In this document: positions 25,257 through 33,926 of the stretch, piece by piece | Numbering within the stretch: the first letter of the stretch is position 1 | How the letters are laid out: each line of letters begins with the position of its first letter | NCBI RefSeq assembly: GCF_002736205.1 | Contig: NZ_CP024091.1 | Span: forward strand, 1,116,001-1,180,000 | Length of the DNA stretch: 64,000 nt | Source of the DNA: Pedobacter ginsengisoli | GTDB lineage: Bacteria > Bacteroidota > Bacteroidia > Sphingobacteriales > Sphingobacteriaceae | Direction of reading: 5' to 3' | Position numbers and translations under genes: made by a program | Notes under the pieces: model-generated | What the model saw: the letters and a program-made list of their open reading frames with translations, nothing else | What the model was told of the DNA's origin: nothing | The model's database searches: none

Positions 25257-25775
25257 ATGGAATACATACAGATTAAGAAAGCCACTACATACGACTTATT
25301 TACAGTTCAGCATATTGGTAGAGAAACTTTTATTGAAACATTTGCCGATAGCAACACAGAAGAGGATATGAGCAAGTATCTTGAAAACAGCTTTAGTGAT
25401 AGTAGGTTGACAGATGAATTGAATAATCCAGATTCATTGTTTTACATTGCCTGGGAAGATGACAAGCCGGTTGGCTACTTAAAATTAAATACCGGAATAG
25501 CCCAAACAGAACTGCAAGATCAAAAAGCATTAGAAATTGAACGTATTTATGTGAAAAGTAGCCATCTTGGTAAAAAAGTTGGCCAGCTTCTTTACGAGAA
25601 AGCTCTGGATGTGGCTCTGCAAAAAAATAATTCTTATTTATGGCTGGGTGTATGGGAAAAAAATCCGCGGGCAATAAGATTTTACGAAAAGAATGGGTTT
25701 ATTGCCTTTGATAAACATATATTCAAAATGGGAGACGATGAGCAAGTTGATATTATGATGAAGAGAGAGTTGTGA
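25257..25775 (+). CDS. GNAT-family N-acetyltransferase
   Basis: 172 residues. The GNAT acetyl-CoA site is visible as IERIYVKSSHLGKKVGQLLYEKALDVA (Q/R-x-x-G-x-G/A form, here HLGKKVG), followed by WLGVWEKNPRAIRFYEKNGFIAFDKHIF, the motif B region. It is a cytoplasmic acetyltransferase with unknown acceptor (amino acid, polyamine or protein). The sulfatase gene follows 40 bases later; the two may share a transcript but not obviously a pathway. Confidence 0.92.
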   Translation: MEYIQIKKATTYDLFTVQHIGRETFIETFADSNTEEDMSKYLENSFSDSRLTDELNNPDSLFYIAWEDDKPVGYLKLNTGIAQTELQDQKALEIERIYVKSSHLGKKVGQLLYEKALDVALQKNNSYLWLGVWEKNPRAIRFYEKNGFIAFDKHIFKMGDDEQVDIMMKREL

Positions 25776-25815
25776 TACACCAAAAATAATCCTAAGTAAA
25801 TAACTTTATAATAGC

Positions 25816-27339
25816 ATGAAATATTTCTTTAAAAAAATAGGAATAGTTTTTTTCTTGATCATAACTGGTCAATCGAGTCTTTACGCTCAGAGTAAGCCAA
25901 ATATCATTGTTTTTCTGGTTGATGATATGGGCTGGCAAGACACCTCAGTTCCTTTTTGGACAAAAACTACCCCATTTAACCAACGCTACCATACACCCAA
26001 TATGGAACGATTGGCTAAAGAGGGTATGAAATTTACCAATGCTTATGCTACACCAGTGTGTTCCCCAAGTCGCATTAGTCTGATGACAGGTATGAATGCC
26101 GCACGACATAAAGTAACAAACTGGACATTACAAAAAGATGCCAGTGTTGATGCACCAGATTCTTTACTAACACCACCACAGTGGAATGTAAATGGATTAT
26201 CGCCTGTTGCCGGTATTGCAAATGCAGTTCATGCTACAGCACTTCCTCAATTGCTAAAGCAGTCAGGCTATTACACTATACACTGTGGAAAGGCGCATTT
26301 TGGAGCAATCTCAACACCTGCTGAAGATCCAATTAATATAGGATTCGACGTCAATATCGCTGGTCATGCAGCCGGTGGCCCGGGAAGTTTTCTTGGGGAA
26401 GAAAATTATGGCAACGAAAAAGACAAGCCGAAAGAACCCTGGGGTGTGCCCGGGCTGCAGGCATATTATGGTACCAATACATTTCTTACCGAAGCGCTAA
26501 CCATAGAAGCTTTAAAAGCATTGAAAAAGCCAGTAGCCGATAACAAACCATTCTTTTTATACATGTCGCATTACGCAGTGCATGTGCCTTATGCGGCCGA
26601 TAAACGGTTTATTCAAAAGTACCTGGATGCCGGTCTTCCTCAAAAAGAAGCAGAATATGCTGCCTTGCTTGAGGGAATGGATAAAAGTTTGGGAGATATT
26701 ATGGATTACCTGAAAGAAAAGAATATAGATAAAAACACAGTTATCCTATTTATGAGCGACAATGGTGGTTTTAGTCAGGCTCCTCCAAGGAGTGGAAAAC
26801 CCCACACTCAAAACCTCCCGCTTAAAGCAGGGAAGGGTTCCGTTTATGAAGGAGGCATAAGAGTACCTATGCTGGTGAAATGGCCCGGTATAACAAAAGC
26901 CGGATCGGTAACTGATCAATATCTGATCATTGAAGATTTTTTTCCAACAATATTAGAAATAGCAGGTGCAAAAAATAATAAACCACCACAGCAAATTGAT
27001 GGGATAAGTTTTGTAGGTAGTTTAAAAAGTAATAAGAAAAATAACTACACCAGACCATTAATCTGGCACTTCCCAAATAAATGGATCGCGAAAGATGAAT
27101 TTGGCATAAACTACAGAAGTGCTATACGCCAGGGCGATTGGAAGTTGATTTATAATATGAAAACACAGGCAAAGGAATTATACAACCTGAAAACAGACAT
27201 TGGTGAACAACATGATCTATCTGATAAATACCCTGGAAAGGTTGATCAACTTTCATTATTACTTTCGCAAAAACTTAAGAGCTATGATGCTCAAATGCCA
27301 ACACTAAAAAGTAATCAACAGCCTGTTCCCTGGCCGTAG
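25816..27339 (+). CDS. Secreted sulfatase (Cys-type, formylglycine-dependent)
   Basis: 507 residues with a signal peptide (1-25, ending SLYAQ). Metal ligands Asp36-Asp37 are in FLVDDMGWQD. The sulfatase signature is CSPSR at 82-86, with Cys82 as the residue to be turned into formylglycine, then GKAHFG, and FMSDNGGFSQ for further metal ligands. The C-terminal subdomain begins near residue 390 (PLIWHFPNKW). It removes sulfate from glycans outside the cytoplasm. No sulfatase-maturing radical SAM enzyme is in the window, so it must be encoded elsewhere. The glycan target is unknown. Confidence 0.93.
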   Translation: MKYFFKKIGIVFFLIITGQSSLYAQSKPNIIVFLVDDMGWQDTSVPFWTKTTPFNQRYHTPNMERLAKEGMKFTNAYATPVCSPSRISLMTGMNAARHKVTNWTLQKDASVDAPDSLLTPPQWNVNGLSPVAGIANAVHATALPQLLKQSGYYTIHCGKAHFGAISTPAEDPINIGFDVNIAGHAAGGPGSFLGEENYGNEKDKPKEPWGVPGLQAYYGTNTFLTEALTIEALKALKKPVADNKPFFLYMSHYAVHVPYAADKRFIQKYLDAGLPQKEAEYAALLEGMDKSLGDIMDYLKEKNIDKNTVILFMSDNGGFSQAPPRSGKPHTQNLPLKAGKGSVYEGGIRVPMLVKWPGITKAGSVTDQYLIIEDFFPTILEIAGAKNNKPPQQIDGISFVGSLKSNKKNNYTRPLIWHFPNKWIAKDEFGINYRSAIRQGDWKLIYNMKTQAKELYNLKTDIGEQHDLSDKYPGKVDQLSLLLSQKLKSYDAQMPTLKSNQQPVPWP

Positions 27340-27340
27340 C

Positions 27341-27397
27341 TTGTTTAGATCGCTACTTGTAGTTGCCTAATACAACTACAAGTAGCGATCTAAACAA
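27341..27397. repeat. Perfect 25-bp inverted repeat, possible terminator or mobile palindrome
   Basis: TTGTTTAGATCGCTACTTGT and the next five bases (27341-27365) pair without mismatch with 27373-27397 around the 7-base loop CCTAATA. It begins 2 bases after the sulfatase stop. There is no T-run after the stem, so a standard intrinsic terminator is doubtful; the long perfect arms suggest a recent or repeated element. Confidence 0.65.
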
Positions 27398-27440
27398 CTA
27401 ACAGTAGCCGTAATTTTAATGGTCCAGACAACCGACCCAC

Positions 27441-27448
27441 TACCTTTG
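27441..27448 (+). promoter_or_regulatory. -7 box of the XRE-pentapeptide gene
   Basis: TACCTTTG matches TAnnTTTG exactly, 33 bases before ATG 27482. The -33 position (TTTT at 27414-27417) is weak. A GGTC-N9-GACC dyad at 27421-27437 lies just upstream and could be an operator. Confidence 0.45.
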
Positions 27449-27481
27449 ATCTGTCGAAAAGAACAATAAAAAGACGGTGTT

Positions 27482-28390
27482 ATGGAAATGAATATGATAG
27501 GCAGTAAAATTGCCGAAGCACGAAAACAACTAAATCTGTCTCAGGCAGAACTGGCACAACGCTTATTTATCAGCCCGCAAGCTGTTGGGAAATGGGAGCG
27601 TGGTGAGTCGATTCCCGACCTGATTACATTTAACAGGCTGGCAAAGATTTTGGGTGTAGACTTGAATTACTTTTCAGAAGATTTTGAATCTGCCAGCCAT
27701 GTAATACAACCCGAAATTTCAATTACGTCCCGCTCATCAGAGGCAAACGAATTGGTCAATTTTAGTGGGAGTAATCTGCCTGATACTGATTTTGCAGGCA
27801 TTATAGCACATAAAAGGAAATTTAAAGGTAGTGCCCTGGGCGGTTCCGATTTTTCAAAGGCAGATTTAACAGGTAGTCTTTTTGTTGCCAGTGATTTGCG
27901 TGGAGCCAATTTCAATGGTGCCAACCTTACCGATTGTACCTTTTCTGCACTGGATCTGACGGATGGGAGTTTCAATAAAACAATATTAACACGCACTGAA
28001 TTCAGCAAGTCCAGTCTGGAAAGAGTAAAGTTTACTGATGCCAAACTGATCGGTGCAAAGTTGACCAAGGCCGATCTTAGAACAACAATATTTGAAAACT
28101 GTGTTTTCGAAGGTGTAGATTTTAAGTATTCCGATCTGAGTGGTGTATGTTTTGACAGGCAAATATTTAAAGGCGTAAAATTTCACAATACTGCACTAAC
28201 AGGTGCGTCATTTAAAGGCGCAACATTACAAAATGTGTCTTTCCGTGCGCAGTACGCACTAACCAATAAATATTACCGACAGTTAAAAACCATACACTTT
28301 GATGGGGCGATAATGGATAAACTTACCTATGCTGCACTAAAAGGCGTGGGAGTAGATCTATCCGGGGCTATTATTAGTGAATTAAATTGA
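27482..28390 (+). CDS. XRE-type DNA-binding protein fused to pentapeptide repeats
   Basis: 302 residues. Residues about 6-62 are a Cro/CI helix-turn-helix (IAEARKQLNLSQAELAQRLFISPQAVGKWERGESIPDLITFNRLAKILGVD). Residues about 95-250 are pentapeptide repeats of the A(D/N)LxX type (GGSDFSKADLTGSLFVASDLRGANFNGANLTD), which fold as a right-handed square helix that can mimic DNA. The last part has GAIMDKLTYAALKGVGVDLSGAIISELN. There is no signal peptide, so it is cytoplasmic. A role as a regulator or gyrase-protecting protein is possible; neither is shown. Its last 17 bases overlap the convergent gene at 28374. Confidence 0.9.
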   Translation: MEMNMIGSKIAEARKQLNLSQAELAQRLFISPQAVGKWERGESIPDLITFNRLAKILGVDLNYFSEDFESASHVIQPEISITSRSSEANELVNFSGSNLPDTDFAGIIAHKRKFKGSALGGSDFSKADLTGSLFVASDLRGANFNGANLTDCTFSALDLTDGSFNKTILTRTEFSKSSLERVKFTDAKLIGAKLTKADLRTTIFENCVFEGVDFKYSDLSGVCFDRQIFKGVKFHNTALTGASFKGATLQNVSFRAQYALTNKYYRQLKTIHFDGAIMDKLTYAALKGVGVDLSGAIISELN

Positions 28391-29792
28391 TTAAATCTTT
28401 AGCCACAATATAGCCAGTACTTGTGTTGTTTGTTAAAACAACCACGGCTATTTGCTTATTTAAATCTATGCAGATACTGCTGGAATAACCTCCTGTGCCT
28501 CCAGAATGGGTTATAACATTCTTAGCGTCTGGTAAATAATGCCATCCTAACCCAACTATATCAGGTTTTTTATCAAAAGTTACCTGATGAGTTAGTTTTA
28601 TCGCTAAATCAAGATCAGGATCGGAAGTTAATATTTGAGCTTTTACATAATTTATAAGATCAAATGTTGAGCTTTTAATTGCACCCGCCGCCTCAACTGC
28701 CTGCAAGTGATAAAAAGCAACTGGTTGATAGAAATTATTATAACCTTCAGCAAGGTTATTAAATTTAGTAGTGTCAATGGAGCAGACAGTTTCATTCATT
28801 TCCAGTGGTGCAGTAATATACTGCTGTAGAAGTTCCCGATAAGACCTTTGATAAACCCTTTCTAACAATACACCCATCAGCCCAACACCTATATTGCTAT
28901 ATCCATACTTTACGCCAGGCATTGTTGTTTGTTTAAAATGCCTTAAAAGGGAAAACAAGTCCTTAATCCTATAATTACCATAAGGCTGATTTGCATCAAT
29001 AACCGTAGATCCCAAGTTGTCAGCATCCCTCGGTAAGCCAGAGGTGTGATTGGCAAGTTCTTTAAACGTGATATTCTTCAACGCTTGATTTTGAGCCACA
29101 GAATCGGGCAGAAACTTGGTAATTGATGTTTCCAAAGTTAGCTTTTGCTGATGAACAGCCAGAGCAAGCAGGGTAGAGGTAAAGGTCTTTGTTATGGAAC
29201 CAATATCATATACTGTATGATTGTCAGGCAGACTTTTTGTGCCTATTTTACGCTCACCGTAGTTATAAAAGTAACTATTCCTTTTATAAAAAACAGCTGT
29301 ACTTATCCCAACATTACCTTTGGTTTGGATGTATGCAGAAACCACTTTATCAACTGTACTATCCAAGTGGTTGATAAGTTTATTGTCGGTAGATACCTTG
29401 TACATTTTCTTTGCAGTTTCCGTGGAAGGCACTGCAGCAAATGTATTCATCTTGCCGTTCTTATCCATGTTGCCAAACATAATCTGCAAAGGTATTTTTC
29501 CGGTCACTTTGTATATCCCGATTGAATCTTTCCAGGTTACCAAACTTAGATCTCTTAAAGGTAGCAATCCAGAGATCTGTTTTTTGTAAATACTGGCCCA
29601 TCTAACTACTGGAATTTGTTTCCGGAGAGCTTCTCCAAATAGTAAATAAACACTGTCTGGCTTGTTTTCATTCATATAGCGAATCGTCAACTTAGCAATA
29701 GCTGTTGTTTTTTGCTCAGAAGATGTGGGTTTGCAGCTCGCTAACCCTAATAACAAAAGAAAGATGAACAGGCGACTATTTATATTTGGCAT
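28374..29792 (-). CDS. Lipoprotein serine hydrolase, class C beta-lactamase fold
   Basis: 472 residues. Lipobox LASC with Cys20. Residues about 30-140 form an N-terminal domain resembling DUF3887-type domains (KLTIRYMNENKPDSVYLLFG). The hydrolase domain (about 155-472) has SxxK as Ser199-Ile-Thr-Lys202, YxN in KYGYSNIGVG, and HSGGTGGYSS in place of KTG. It likely acts on peptidoglycan fragments or esters in the periplasm. The acyltransferase gene lies 44 bases upstream on the same strand, so the pair may be an operon. It overlaps the XRE-pentapeptide gene by 17 bases at the stop codons. Confidence 0.9.
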   Translation of the reverse strand: MPNINSRLFIFLLLLGLASCKPTSSEQKTTAIAKLTIRYMNENKPDSVYLLFGEALRKQIPVVRWASIYKKQISGLLPLRDLSLVTWKDSIGIYKVTGKIPLQIMFGNMDKNGKMNTFAAVPSTETAKKMYKVSTDNKLINHLDSTVDKVVSAYIQTKGNVGISTAVFYKRNSYFYNYGERKIGTKSLPDNHTVYDIGSITKTFTSTLLALAVHQQKLTLETSITKFLPDSVAQNQALKNITFKELANHTSGLPRDADNLGSTVIDANQPYGNYRIKDLFSLLRHFKQTTMPGVKYGYSNIGVGLMGVLLERVYQRSYRELLQQYITAPLEMNETVCSIDTTKFNNLAEGYNNFYQPVAFYHLQAVEAAGAIKSSTFDLINYVKAQILTSDPDLDLAIKLTHQVTFDKKPDIVGLGWHYLPDAKNVITHSGGTGGYSSSICIDLNKQIAVVVLTNNTSTGYIVAKDLINLIH

Positions 29793-29836
29793 TGGATGAT
29801 TGCGCTAAAAAGTTAATCAATTAGAGTTATTCAAAC

Positions 29837-30973
29837 CTAATCTCTTGAAGGTACTAAAGTAAAACGGCCCTTCAACTTTAAAAATGGCTTTTCAAAAAAA
29901 TTGTAAGACAACATTGTTAATAGTGTTGTAGCGATGAAAGCAATTACAGCTCCCACTCCGTTTTTCCATTCAGATAAACCTATACTTTCGCTAAAGGTCG
30001 CTAACTCATTTTTGAAAATACTAAAAACAATCCAATACATAGTGATATGGAAAACATACATACCATATGATATACGACCGAGATAAGCTAATTTAGAAGG
30101 CATATACTTTACAGGTGCCCCATAAAGTGATAAAAACATCGCCATAACTCCAATAAGTATCAAAAACCATCCAATAACTGATTGTAGGATTGTAGCGAGA
30201 TGGGGGGCATCTGCATTAATTTCGCAAACCATCGATGCAATTAACCAGCAGAGTATGCCTGTAATAAATAAACCAATACGCAGTGCTGCATTCCATTTAG
30301 GTTCCCAGCCCTTTAAATAGGTTGAGAGCAATATTCCGGCAGCAAAAAACTGAAATTGTACAAAGCTATTTGTCCATTGTCCACTAAACCCACTTGTTGG
30401 TCTTTGAGCGTAGTAAATTATCGTACCATACGCAATAACAATTGAAAAAACTGAGAAAATCTTTAACCCTTTTTTTCCAGCAAAGAATAAAACTAATGGA
30501 AGCAAAATATAAAGCTGTTCCTCTACAGATACACTCCATAAGGGATTAATACAATACGATTGCCACTCCTTAAATGTGATATACCAATTCCCGGAAAATA
30601 GCGTAAATGCTAATTGTGCTTGTCCCGGAATAACGGTTCCAAAAAAATCAGTAGTAGAGGTTAGCAATACCATACCAAAAAAGAACGTAAAGTATAGAGG
30701 CCAAATCCGTAAAATACGTCTAATATAAAATGATTTGATATTTATCTTTCCAAAATGAACGTCTTCTCGTGTAAGTAATTCTGTGATTAAAAATGCGCTT
30801 AGAAAGAAAAAAAGAGGTACACCATAATTGCCAATTAAACTTAAATGGTATCCCCAATAATATTCATTTACGTCAATAGGTGCTAAATCTAATCGATGAA
30901 CAAAAAAAACAAAAAGGAATGCACAAAAACGAAGTACGTCCAATTCAGGCTTATAATAACGGCTTATTTCCAC
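29837..30973 (-). CDS. Acyltransferase-3 family membrane protein (OafA/YrhL type)
   Basis: 378 residues with about ten membrane segments. The start ELDVLRFCAFLFVFFVHRLDLAPI has the family's R-x-x-x-x-x-x-V/F-x-x-x-H pattern with the catalytic His. FFLSAFLITELL and SVEEQLYILLPLVLFF (the E of SVEEQ is conserved) follow. Such proteins O-acetylate or O-acylate cell-surface sugars. No sugar-polymer genes are next to it; the downstream serine hydrolase is the only likely partner. Confidence 0.93.
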   Translation of the reverse strand: MEISRYYKPELDVLRFCAFLFVFFVHRLDLAPIDVNEYYWGYHLSLIGNYGVPLFFFLSAFLITELLTREDVHFGKINIKSFYIRRILRIWPLYFTFFFGMVLLTSTTDFFGTVIPGQAQLAFTLFSGNWYITFKEWQSYCINPLWSVSVEEQLYILLPLVLFFAGKKGLKIFSVFSIVIAYGTIIYYAQRPTSGFSGQWTNSFVQFQFFAAGILLSTYLKGWEPKWNAALRIGLFITGILCWLIASMVCEINADAPHLATILQSVIGWFLILIGVMAMFLSLYGAPVKYMPSKLAYLGRISYGMYVFHITMYWIVFSIFKNELATFSESIGLSEWKNGVGAVIAFIATTLLTMLSYNFFEKPFLKLKGRFTLVPSRD

Positions 30974-31140
30974 ATGTAATTTTTAATGAACTAACTAAAT
31001 CTACAACTTAAAATTCAATAGTTAAACCTAAGCCAACATAGTAGTAACTTATTGGTACCCACAAAGCGTAACAAACTCATTACCTTGACATTTGTCGTAG
31101 TTTTTCCATTAGTTTTAATTAATCAAATATCTCTGATAGT

Positions 31141-33906
31141 ATGAAGCGCTCTCATGCAATTTTCATATCTGTAATTACGATTATTTTTCTGGCTTTCATC
31201 CCCAGAGATGATAGCCCAATTGAGAAGATAATTTCCTCTTTAGAAAGCTGGGTACAGACTAATCCGCAAGAAAAAGTATACCTGCATACTGATAGGCCAT
31301 ATTACCTGGTTGGAGACACTATATGGTTTAAAGCCTACGTAACCATAGGAAGCAAACATCAACTTTCAGCATTAAGTGGGGCACTTTATGTCGATCTAAT
31401 TAACGAAGAAGATTCAGTGACTAAATCACTTAAACTTCCTTTAACTGCGGGAATGGCTAAGGGAGATTTTGTTCTGGACGACAGTACAAGCCGTGAGGGC
31501 AACTATAGAATTAGAGCATACACACAATGGATGCGAAATACCGGTTCAGACTACTTCTATGATCAAACTTTCAGTATAGGTAATTCTGTAGTGAACACTG
31601 TATTTGCCAATATAATTTATGAATTTTCAGAAAGTGATGATAACAAAAAAATCAAAGCACTTATAAAATTTACTGACGAAAAAGGTGCTCCATATGCAGA
31701 TAAAGAGGTTACATACGATTTAAAGGAGGGTTATAAAATAATAACCTCCGGCCAAGGTAAAACAAATGCATATGGCCAAATTAGTGTTAATCTTCCTCTG
31801 CGTAATGCCGCAACTACACAAAGTACTTACTTGCTAACAAAATTAAATCCTGCCAAAGATATCATAGTGCCAAAAACCTTTCCCATAAAGCCAACAACTA
31901 AACAGCCAGATGTGCAATTTTTTCCAGAAGGAGGGTGCCTTGTAAATAATGTTAAGAGCAAGTTAGCTTTTAAAGCTGTTGGCCCAGATGGTCTTGGTAT
32001 GCAAATAAAAGGAGTAATATTTGATAATGAACAAAATGAAGTAGCTAAAATAGAAAGTAATCATTTGGGAATGGGCTACTTTAGTTTTATACCTAAGGCT
32101 GGAAACAGCTATACTGCCAGAATTAGGGATTCCCTTAATTCCGAAATGATAATAAAATTACCAGAACAGAAAACAGAAGGATATGTACTTTCAGTTTATA
32201 ACAGTTTAGAGAGTATTGACAAGCAGTTGCAAGCCGACTCTGTTCTGGTTCGCATCAATACAAACCAGACAACCTTACAAAAAGGTACACAACAAATAAG
32301 TCTTATAGCCCAAGCTGGCGGAACTATATATGCTGCAATGGATATACAGGTCAATAAAACTATGACCTCAATTTACATACCCGTTAAAGATGTTCCATCT
32401 GGTATATTGCAGTTTACCCTTTTTTCTTCGTCTGGCTCTCCTCTTAATGAGCGTATTGTGTTTATACAAAATAATGACCAATTGCAGCTTAAACTAGATG
32501 AAATAGAAAAAAAGGCCCATCATCGACGAGACAAAGTTGTTCTCCAACTGGATGCAAAAGATGCCGGCGGAAAGCCGGTTGTTGGCAATTTTTCCATGTC
32601 TGTAATCAGTGAAGATGCTTCACCAACAGATGAGGTTAATGAGCGATCTATCTTCTCACAACTGCTCCTGAATTCTGACATTAAAGGCTATATTGAAAAG
32701 CCAAATTACTATTTTCACAACCCTTCGCAAACTACTAAAAGTGATCTGGATATTTTAATGTTAACACAGGGATATAGGAGATTTCTTTGGAGCCAGATAC
32801 TGGATGTTAAGCAAAATAAGCCCTCTTATAAAGCCGAAAAGTTGGTTAACAACATCACAGGGGTTCTCACTACGTTTAATAATAAACCTGTGGTAAATGG
32901 CAAAGTTAAACTTGTAAATAACAAACAGGGCCTAATATTAGATACAATAACAGATCAAAATGGCAGGTTCAAATTTGGAAATCTGATGATATTAAATGGC
33001 ATGCAATTTAGTTTGCAGGGAAGAAATGAAAAAAATAGTAAGCGTTTAAATATTGTGGTGGACAATATGACTCAACCAGAGGTAACTTCTAATCTGAATA
33101 TTGGCGATATGAATTCAGATATTCCACACCTGGTTAAGGTATCAATGGAGAATAGCCGAAAGCAGGAGCAACAACTTGAAAAACATGCCATTCAAAGTCG
33201 TACTCAACAATTACAAGAAGTTAAAATAAGAGCAAGCAAAGCCTTGGGTTTTGGGAACAAGATTAAGGAGAGTCAGGCTGATGAAGTTTTCAGGCCTGAT
33301 AGCAGAATGCCTTGTAAAACATTGAGGGAGTGCATTGAAGAAATGAAAGGTTCCAGAGTCCGATTTTTAATGACAGCAGATCCGGAATGTGGTTCTTTAT
33401 GGGTGCCAATGTACCAAAAGGAAAGGTTTGCAGTAATAATTGATGATATGTCTATTGCCCCGTGTGATTATCAATCATTTTTCGAAAGTAATTCGTCAGA
33501 TGTAGAGAAAATATACTTTTCACACGAGAGCAAAGCGATAAGTATCAAGTTAATGAGTGGGGTAGTTGGAAGAGGAGATGGCGGAAACGCCGTTATGGCA
33601 ATTTATACAAAAAGTGGAAATTTTCGTAAGGTTCAAGATCCTTCAGTTGTAACATATAAACCAAAAGGATACAATGCTGTTAAAGAATTTTATTCGCCAA
33701 GATACGATAAGCCCGAAAAAAATGACCCCTTGGCTGATCTAAGAACTACAATTTACTGGAACCCATCAATCATTGTTCAAAAAGAAGGTAAAACAGAAAT
33801 CAGCTTTTTCAATTCAGATCAAACAGGGAATTATCGGGTTGTATTAGAAGGGATAAGCTCCGACGGTCAAATTGGTAGATTAAGTTATAAATATAGCGTA
33901 AATTAA
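31141..33906 (+). CDS. Large exported protein with macroglobulin-like (MG2) and carboxypeptidase-regulatory-like domains
   Basis: 921 residues with an N-terminal signal (5-19). Residues about 40-140 contain EKVYLHTDRPYYLVGDTIWFKAYV, a pattern of MG2 domains of alpha-2-macroglobulin-like proteins. More beta-sandwich domains follow, including KITGVLTTFNNKPVVNGKVKLVN-type carboxypeptidase-regulatory strands near 570-650. The end near 740-900 looks like a plug-type domain (TLRECIEEMKG, VIIDDMSIAPCD) and a final beta-domain (WNPSIIVQKEGKTEISFFNSDQTGNYRVVLEGISSDGQIG). There is no barrel, so it is not a TonB-dependent receptor by itself. The role is unknown; family members are widespread in Bacteroidota. 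The next gene starts about 20 bases later. Confidence 0.78.
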   Translation: MKRSHAIFISVITIIFLAFIPRDDSPIEKIISSLESWVQTNPQEKVYLHTDRPYYLVGDTIWFKAYVTIGSKHQLSALSGALYVDLINEEDSVTKSLKLPLTAGMAKGDFVLDDSTSREGNYRIRAYTQWMRNTGSDYFYDQTFSIGNSVVNTVFANIIYEFSESDDNKKIKALIKFTDEKGAPYADKEVTYDLKEGYKIITSGQGKTNAYGQISVNLPLRNAATTQSTYLLTKLNPAKDIIVPKTFPIKPTTKQPDVQFFPEGGCLVNNVKSKLAFKAVGPDGLGMQIKGVIFDNEQNEVAKIESNHLGMGYFSFIPKAGNSYTARIRDSLNSEMIIKLPEQKTEGYVLSVYNSLESIDKQLQADSVLVRINTNQTTLQKGTQQISLIAQAGGTIYAAMDIQVNKTMTSIYIPVKDVPSGILQFTLFSSSGSPLNERIVFIQNNDQLQLKLDEIEKKAHHRRDKVVLQLDAKDAGGKPVVGNFSMSVISEDASPTDEVNERSIFSQLLLNSDIKGYIEKPNYYFHNPSQTTKSDLDILMLTQGYRRFLWSQILDVKQNKPSYKAEKLVNNITGVLTTFNNKPVVNGKVKLVNNKQGLILDTITDQNGRFKFGNLMILNGMQFSLQGRNEKNSKRLNIVVDNMTQPEVTSNLNIGDMNSDIPHLVKVSMENSRKQEQQLEKHAIQSRTQQLQEVKIRASKALGFGNKIKESQADEVFRPDSRMPCKTLRECIEEMKGSRVRFLMTADPECGSLWVPMYQKERFAVIIDDMSIAPCDYQSFFESNSSDVEKIYFSHESKAISIKLMSGVVGRGDGGNAVMAIYTKSGNFRKVQDPSVVTYKPKGYNAVKEFYSPRYDKPEKNDPLADLRTTIYWNPSIIVQKEGKTEISFFNSDQTGNYRVVLEGISSDGQIGRLSYKYSVN

Positions 33907-33926
33907 AAGTGTTATTTAACACGTAT

